A stretch of 33,457 bases of DNA, taken from Chitinophagaceae bacterium (GTDB lineage Bacteria; Bacteroidota; Bacteroidia; Chitinophagales; Chitinophagaceae). The translations under genes and the position numbers were made by a program. Under the pieces are notes generated by a model that saw nothing but the letters and a program-made list of their open reading frames with translations, was not told the origin of the DNA and did no database searches. The DNA is taken from NCBI GenBank assembly GCA_004028765.1, contig SAIX01000007.1, positions 1-33,457 on the forward strand. The letters are read 5' to 3'. Shown here piece by piece: positions 30,361 to 33,457 of the stretch; position 1 is the stretch's first letter, and each line of letters starts with the position of its first letter.

Positions 30361-32583
30361 TTATAATACCATCTGCATGTACAGCATCCGGGATGCTTCC
30401 ATACTGTATCTTGAATCATCATCTGTATTCGCATCAGCCTTATCGTGATTTTTCTTCTCGTGTAAAGGCTGAACAACGGAAACGGTTTTCTTATACTGGT
30501 AACGGGTTGTATCCACGGGTTTGTCAAGCTCTTTCTTCAGGTCTTCTGCTTCTTTCTGTTTTTTCTCATACTCTTTCTTCAGCTCTTCCTTGCTCTTTTT
30601 GTATTGTTCCACGGCATCGTTTTCACCGTTGTCGTCCTTTTTCTTGTGTTCTTTTTTATCAACACGTTCCAATCCGCCGGGCGTCATTATATATTCCACA
30701 TCAGAGCTCCAGCCATAATCATCATTCCAGTCATCATCTTCAAATTCCCAGTCGTTTCTGTTGGTATGGATCCTGAACGAACTCAGCCTTCTCGATACTG
30801 CTCCGTTGATCACGATCCTTTTACCAACCGGTACCTGCAGGTTTACGGTTACACTCTGGTTGCGGAAACGGGTACCGCGTTTAAGTGAGAAACCACGATC
30901 GAGGTAAATCATACTGTCCTGCTGTGTAATACTGTAATTGATCTCCTTCACATTGTTCAGGGCTTTGGCTTCATCCGGGCCATTGCTGTATTTATAGGAA
31001 TCTATGTGGAAGAGGGAATCTTTACTTTTCAGGATACGTAAGCGAACATTGTTCAGGAACAGGCTGTCATCACTCATACTCAGTATGCCATCCATTTTAA
31101 ACCAGCGCCCGTATACTTTCACTTTGCTGTCGGGCACATGTACCACAATTTTTCCATTTGCAGGTTGTGTGATCGTATAGTCCTGTTTTTCTCTCGCCCT
31201 TGCATCAAAATCATTGGCAAGTGATGCAGCGAGCAAACCGGCGCAGATCAAACCAATAAACCATAATCCACCGAAAGTAAAGCCGAGATACCGGTTACCC
31301 GAACGCACACCCATGATCCTGCGGATGATCCATGTCATAAATGCGATCACAGGTATACCAAGGAAAAGCAACAGGGTTGTCCATGCAAAGAAATTCTGCC
31401 AGAAACCTTCGAGGAAGAAATTCTTGAGCGGGAATACACCCACACCTGCACCCATCACCGCAAGCAGTGCCACAATAATGGCAAAAGCAATCAGGCCGGC
31501 GCAAAAGAGGAAGAAGGCTTTGAACATAAATCCAATCATCCTCCCGATCCTCGATCCGCCCCTGCGGATAGCAGAACCCGCTTCGTTTCCGAACTCACGT
31601 CCTTTCTTACCCACTGTTGAACCGAAATCCTGGCCAAATTCCTTGGCTTTGTCTTTTACCTCACCGCTCCATTTTTCAGCGCGGGTTTTAAAACCTTCCA
31701 GGTCTTCCTGTATGGTATTTTTGATTGTATTCAGGTCTACTTTTTCACCACGCATCTCCAGTTTTTCAGAAGCACTTTTTGCTTCGGGTATCACAGCCCA
31801 CAAAACAGCATACACTACAAACAGGGTTCCGCCGAATGACCCGAACATAATGCTGGGGAACGGATCCATATCAAAGAATATGCTTCTTGAGATGGAATTC
31901 AGGATACCAAATACCAGCGGCAGCGCGAAAATGATCCTCGGTATCCATACAGCAATATCAAAATAAGATGCGATGCCGCTTGCCACACCTGCGATCACTT
32001 TTTCATCGGGGTTGCGGTACAAACGTTTGGTGGAGATCACCGAATCCAGTTCTTTTTTTGGAAGAATGATCCATAACAATATATACAACAGGATACCTGA
32101 GCCACCGCCAAATGTTAACAGTGCAAATACGAGGCGCACAATTGTGGGATCCACACGGAGATAAGCAGCCAAACCACTGCACACACCACCTAAAATTTTA
32201 TCATTCGCATCGCGGTACAAACGCCCCCTGGGCGGTGCCTGTTCTTCATAGCGTTGCTCTGTACCGGCAGATTGCTGCTGTGTTTTTTCGCCGCCAAGCT
32301 GTGAATGCACTTTGTTTTCTTCTCCTTCAAAATCTTCGGGGCGGCCCATGCTGCTGATAATCGCCGTTACATCTTCCTCAGTGATGCAGGTAGCGCCTTT
32401 TTTCAGGCTCTCCCCAAACAGTTCGGCGATACGTCCCTCAATATCATTAATGATCTCGTCGCGACCCTCCTCCTCAGCAAAGAACCTGCGCAAACTTTCC
32501 ACATACTGTTTCAGCATGTCGTAGGCAGTTTCCTCGATGGGGATTACCCTGCCCTGGAAGTTTATGTTAATTACCTTTTTCAT
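30361..32583 (-). CDS. Inner-membrane protein with two PspC domains
   Basis: 740 residues. The N-terminal helical domain (about 1-95, MKKVININFQGRVIPIEETAYDML) is found in many Bacteroidetes PspC proteins. PspC domain 1 is RLYRDANDKILGGVCSGLAAYLRVDP (start near 120) with its membrane segment to 177. PspC domain 2 is RLYRNPDEKVIAGVASGIASYFD (near 187) to about 267. Several more membrane segments follow (about 355-450). The C-terminal half looks like a beta-rich surface region (YTITQPANGKIVVHVPDSKVKV). It ends in a very charged Lys/Glu coiled coil (KKSKEELKKEYEKKQKEAEDL). PspC proteins respond to envelope stress. It is 22 bp after a PadR gene and co-transcribed with it. Confidence 0.9.
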   Translation of the reverse strand: MKKVININFQGRVIPIEETAYDMLKQYVESLRRFFAEEEGRDEIINDIEGRIAELFGESLKKGATCITEEDVTAIISSMGRPEDFEGEENKVHSQLGGEKTQQQSAGTEQRYEEQAPPRGRLYRDANDKILGGVCSGLAAYLRVDPTIVRLVFALLTFGGGSGILLYILLWIILPKKELDSVISTKRLYRNPDEKVIAGVASGIASYFDIAVWIPRIIFALPLVFGILNSISRSIFFDMDPFPSIMFGSFGGTLFVVYAVLWAVIPEAKSASEKLEMRGEKVDLNTIKNTIQEDLEGFKTRAEKWSGEVKDKAKEFGQDFGSTVGKKGREFGNEAGSAIRRGGSRIGRMIGFMFKAFFLFCAGLIAFAIIVALLAVMGAGVGVFPLKNFFLEGFWQNFFAWTTLLLFLGIPVIAFMTWIIRRIMGVRSGNRYLGFTFGGLWFIGLICAGLLAASLANDFDARAREKQDYTITQPANGKIVVHVPDSKVKVYGRWFKMDGILSMSDDSLFLNNVRLRILKSKDSLFHIDSYKYSNGPDEAKALNNVKEINYSITQQDSMIYLDRGFSLKRGTRFRNQSVTVNLQVPVGKRIVINGAVSRRLSSFRIHTNRNDWEFEDDDWNDDYGWSSDVEYIMTPGGLERVDKKEHKKKDDNGENDAVEQYKKSKEELKKEYEKKQKEAEDLKKELDKPVDTTRYQYKKTVSVVQPLHEKKNHDKADANTDDDSRYSMEASRMLYMQMVL

Positions 32584-32605
32584 GTCAGTTCAATTTTATG
32601 GTTGG

Positions 32606-32971
32606 TTAAGGTTGGGTTTGGTTTTCATCGGGTGCTGACTGCTGCGCAGGCTGAGTAAGTGCATGAACGGCATCGGCCAGTTCCTGCCAGGTTCTTTCAA
32701 GCTCACTGTAGAATTCAAGCCCTTTATCGGTCATGATAAAATACTTGCGGGGCGGGCCGCTGTTGCTTTCTACCCAGCGGTAGGTTAACAGTCCTGCGTT
32801 TTTCAATCGCGTAAGCAGTGGATAAAGGGTTCCTTCCAGGATGTGGAGGTTGGCCGATTTCATCCGCTCCACCAGGTCGGAAGGATATACTTCTCCCTGG
32901 CGGATGATCGATAAAATACAAAACTCCAATACGCCCTTTCGCATCTGACTTTGTGTGTTCTGAATATCCAT
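32606..32971 (-). CDS. PadR-family transcriptional regulator
   Basis: 121 residues. The winged helix is typical PadR: MRKGVLEFCILSIIRQGEVYPSDLVERMKSANL, HILEGTLYPLLTRLKNAGLL, then YRWVESNSGPPRKYFIMTDKG. A dimerising C-terminal helix follows (LERTWQELADAVHALTQ). PadR proteins usually repress their own operon, and a perfect inverted repeat overlaps the promoter upstream (33332-33356). It is placed between a 63-residue protein and the PspC protein. The Pro/Gln/Glu tail (PAQQSAPDENQTQP) looks disordered. Confidence 0.92.
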   Translation of the reverse strand: MDIQNTQSQMRKGVLEFCILSIIRQGEVYPSDLVERMKSANLHILEGTLYPLLTRLKNAGLLTYRWVESNSGPPRKYFIMTDKGLEFYSELERTWQELADAVHALTQPAQQSAPDENQTQP

Positions 32972-33043
32972 AACCGGAGTTTTAAAAGACCAGCCGTTGG
33001 GTTTGCAGCCGGTCGGTGATGAATGATAGCTGTTTTTTCTGGT

Positions 33044-33235
33044 TTATGCAAGATGCCTTCTCAAGGTTCTTGTTCTGCGTCCGCGTTCCAGGTTCCAGAG
33101 ATCAACCACGCTGAATGAATTTTTATGGTTGATGGCGGGATGGTTTACAGCTACGGTTTCTTTTACTTCTTTTACCAGGTTATCCAGTTGAGCTTTTCCC
33201 AGTGCCTGGAAGAAGTGGGTGTTTTGCGTTTTCAT
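33044..33235 (-). CDS. Small basic protein, first gene of the PadR-PspC operon
   Basis: 63 residues. It starts MKTQNTHFFQALGKAQLDNL and ends NSFSVVDLWNLERGRRTRTLRRHLA. The DLWN...RRxR tail resembles a short motif I have seen at the end of small Bacteroidetes proteins. Function unknown. It follows the promoter/operator region and is 72 bp before the PadR gene. A real gene is supported by its position and start (ATG at 33235, purine-rich AGAGACC before it), but its shortness leaves doubt. Confidence 0.6.
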   Translation of the reverse strand: MKTQNTHFFQALGKAQLDNLVKEVKETVAVNHPAINHKNSFSVVDLWNLERGRRTRTLRRHLA

Positions 33236-33313
33236 GGTCTCTTTATTTAAATGTGATTGAAGTTGGTTGTTCGGGGTTTCTGCTTTTATCGGGCTTTATC
33301 CCCTTTGACAACA

Positions 33314-33344
33314 CAAAGATGGGATATTATTTGGTACTATGCAA
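33314..33344 (-). promoter_or_regulatory. Promoter of the small protein-PadR-PspC operon
   Basis: CATCTTTG (33314-33321, one base off TAnnTTTG) with TTG at 33342-33344, 20 bp upstream: a good Bacteroidetes -33/-7 pair. It lies about 80 bp before the first ATG. The -33 TTG lies in the centre of the inverted repeat 33332-33356. Confidence 0.6.
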
Positions 33345-33356
33345 CACATAGTACCA
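33332..33356. promoter_or_regulatory. Inverted repeat overlapping the promoter; likely PadR operator
   Basis: tggtactatg (33332-33341) and catagtacca (33347-33356) are perfect inverted copies with a 5-bp centre. The -33 element lies inside it, so a bound repressor would block transcription. Many PadR regulators bind similar TACTAT-type inverted repeats in front of their own gene. The PadR gene is the second in this operon. Confidence 0.7.
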
Positions 33357-33457
33357 GTTTTTTTTAGGTAATAGGCACGGGATAATAATTGGCTAACTAC
33401 AATTTATTTAAAATCAATTTATTATGATTTTGTAGCAAAAAAATAAAATGGAGAATG

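Noticed and set aside
1..33457. CRISPR arrays, tRNA or rRNA genes
   Set aside because: No regularly spaced repeats of the right length, and no cloverleaf-like or rRNA sequence was recognised by eye; a covariance-model scan would settle the RNA genes.
33448..33457. Start of a plus-strand gene at the right edge (ATG at 33448)
   Set aside because: Only three codons are inside the window; there is no way to tell if it is a gene.

Overview
The window looks like chromosomal DNA of a Bacteroidetes, most likely a Chitinophagaceae-type organism. The signs are a type IX secretion (CHU_C) C-terminal domain, two carboxypeptidase-regulatory-like/beta-barrel outer-membrane proteins, arginine synthesis through an N-acylornithine carbamoyltransferase, and several promoters that fit the Bacteroidetes TAnnTTTG -7 consensus. 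The placement rests on gene families and motifs; no marker gene such as rRNA is present.

Layout. (1) 1-316: no gene; a 22-bp palindrome and the terminator of the next gene. (2) 317-4043, minus: outer-membrane beta-barrel protein and an FKBP prolyl isomerase, each with its own clear terminator. (3) 4097-13603, minus: a nearly complete arginine operon in the order GNAT (candidate N-acylglutamate synthase), argG, cupin, argC, argD, [inserted element], argF', argB, argE, argH. Most junctions overlap or are very close. The route is glutamate, N-acylglutamate, acyl-glutamyl phosphate, semialdehyde, N-acylornithine, N-acylcitrulline, citrulline, argininosuccinate, arginine. Residue 90 of the carbamoyltransferase is Val, which points to succinylated rather than acetylated intermediates. 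(4) 13620-13860: a leader before the operon that looks like an attenuator: a short frame ending in clustered Arg codons, mutually exclusive hairpins, and a small hairpin with a U-run. (5) 13999-16857, minus: a paralogue of the first outer-membrane protein, with glycine-rich inserts. (6) 17141-18897, plus: a three-gene envelope cassette rich in Cys motifs and ending in a YHS lipoprotein, possibly metal (copper) handling. (7) 19045-21717, plus: large secreted PKD/T9SS protein. (8) 21787-26902, minus: SNF2 helicase with two SWIM fingers, a ComB-type phosphatase and a small SSB. (9) 27243-30159: Zn-ribbon protein (plus), then RlpA-like lipoprotein, GcvT, an NTF2-like exported protein and a small membrane protein (minus). 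(10) 30361-33235, minus: small protein, PadR repressor and double-PspC membrane protein, behind a promoter whose -33 box lies inside a perfect 10+10 bp inverted repeat, the likely PadR operator.

The two most unusual finds are these. First, a 522-bp element between argD and argF' carries an S23/four-helix-bundle gene bounded by 23-bp inverted repeats (22/23 identical). Degenerate copies of both gene ends lie around it, and a 111-bp gene-less relative lies at 30177-30287. Second, the putative arginine-codon attenuation leader of the operon.
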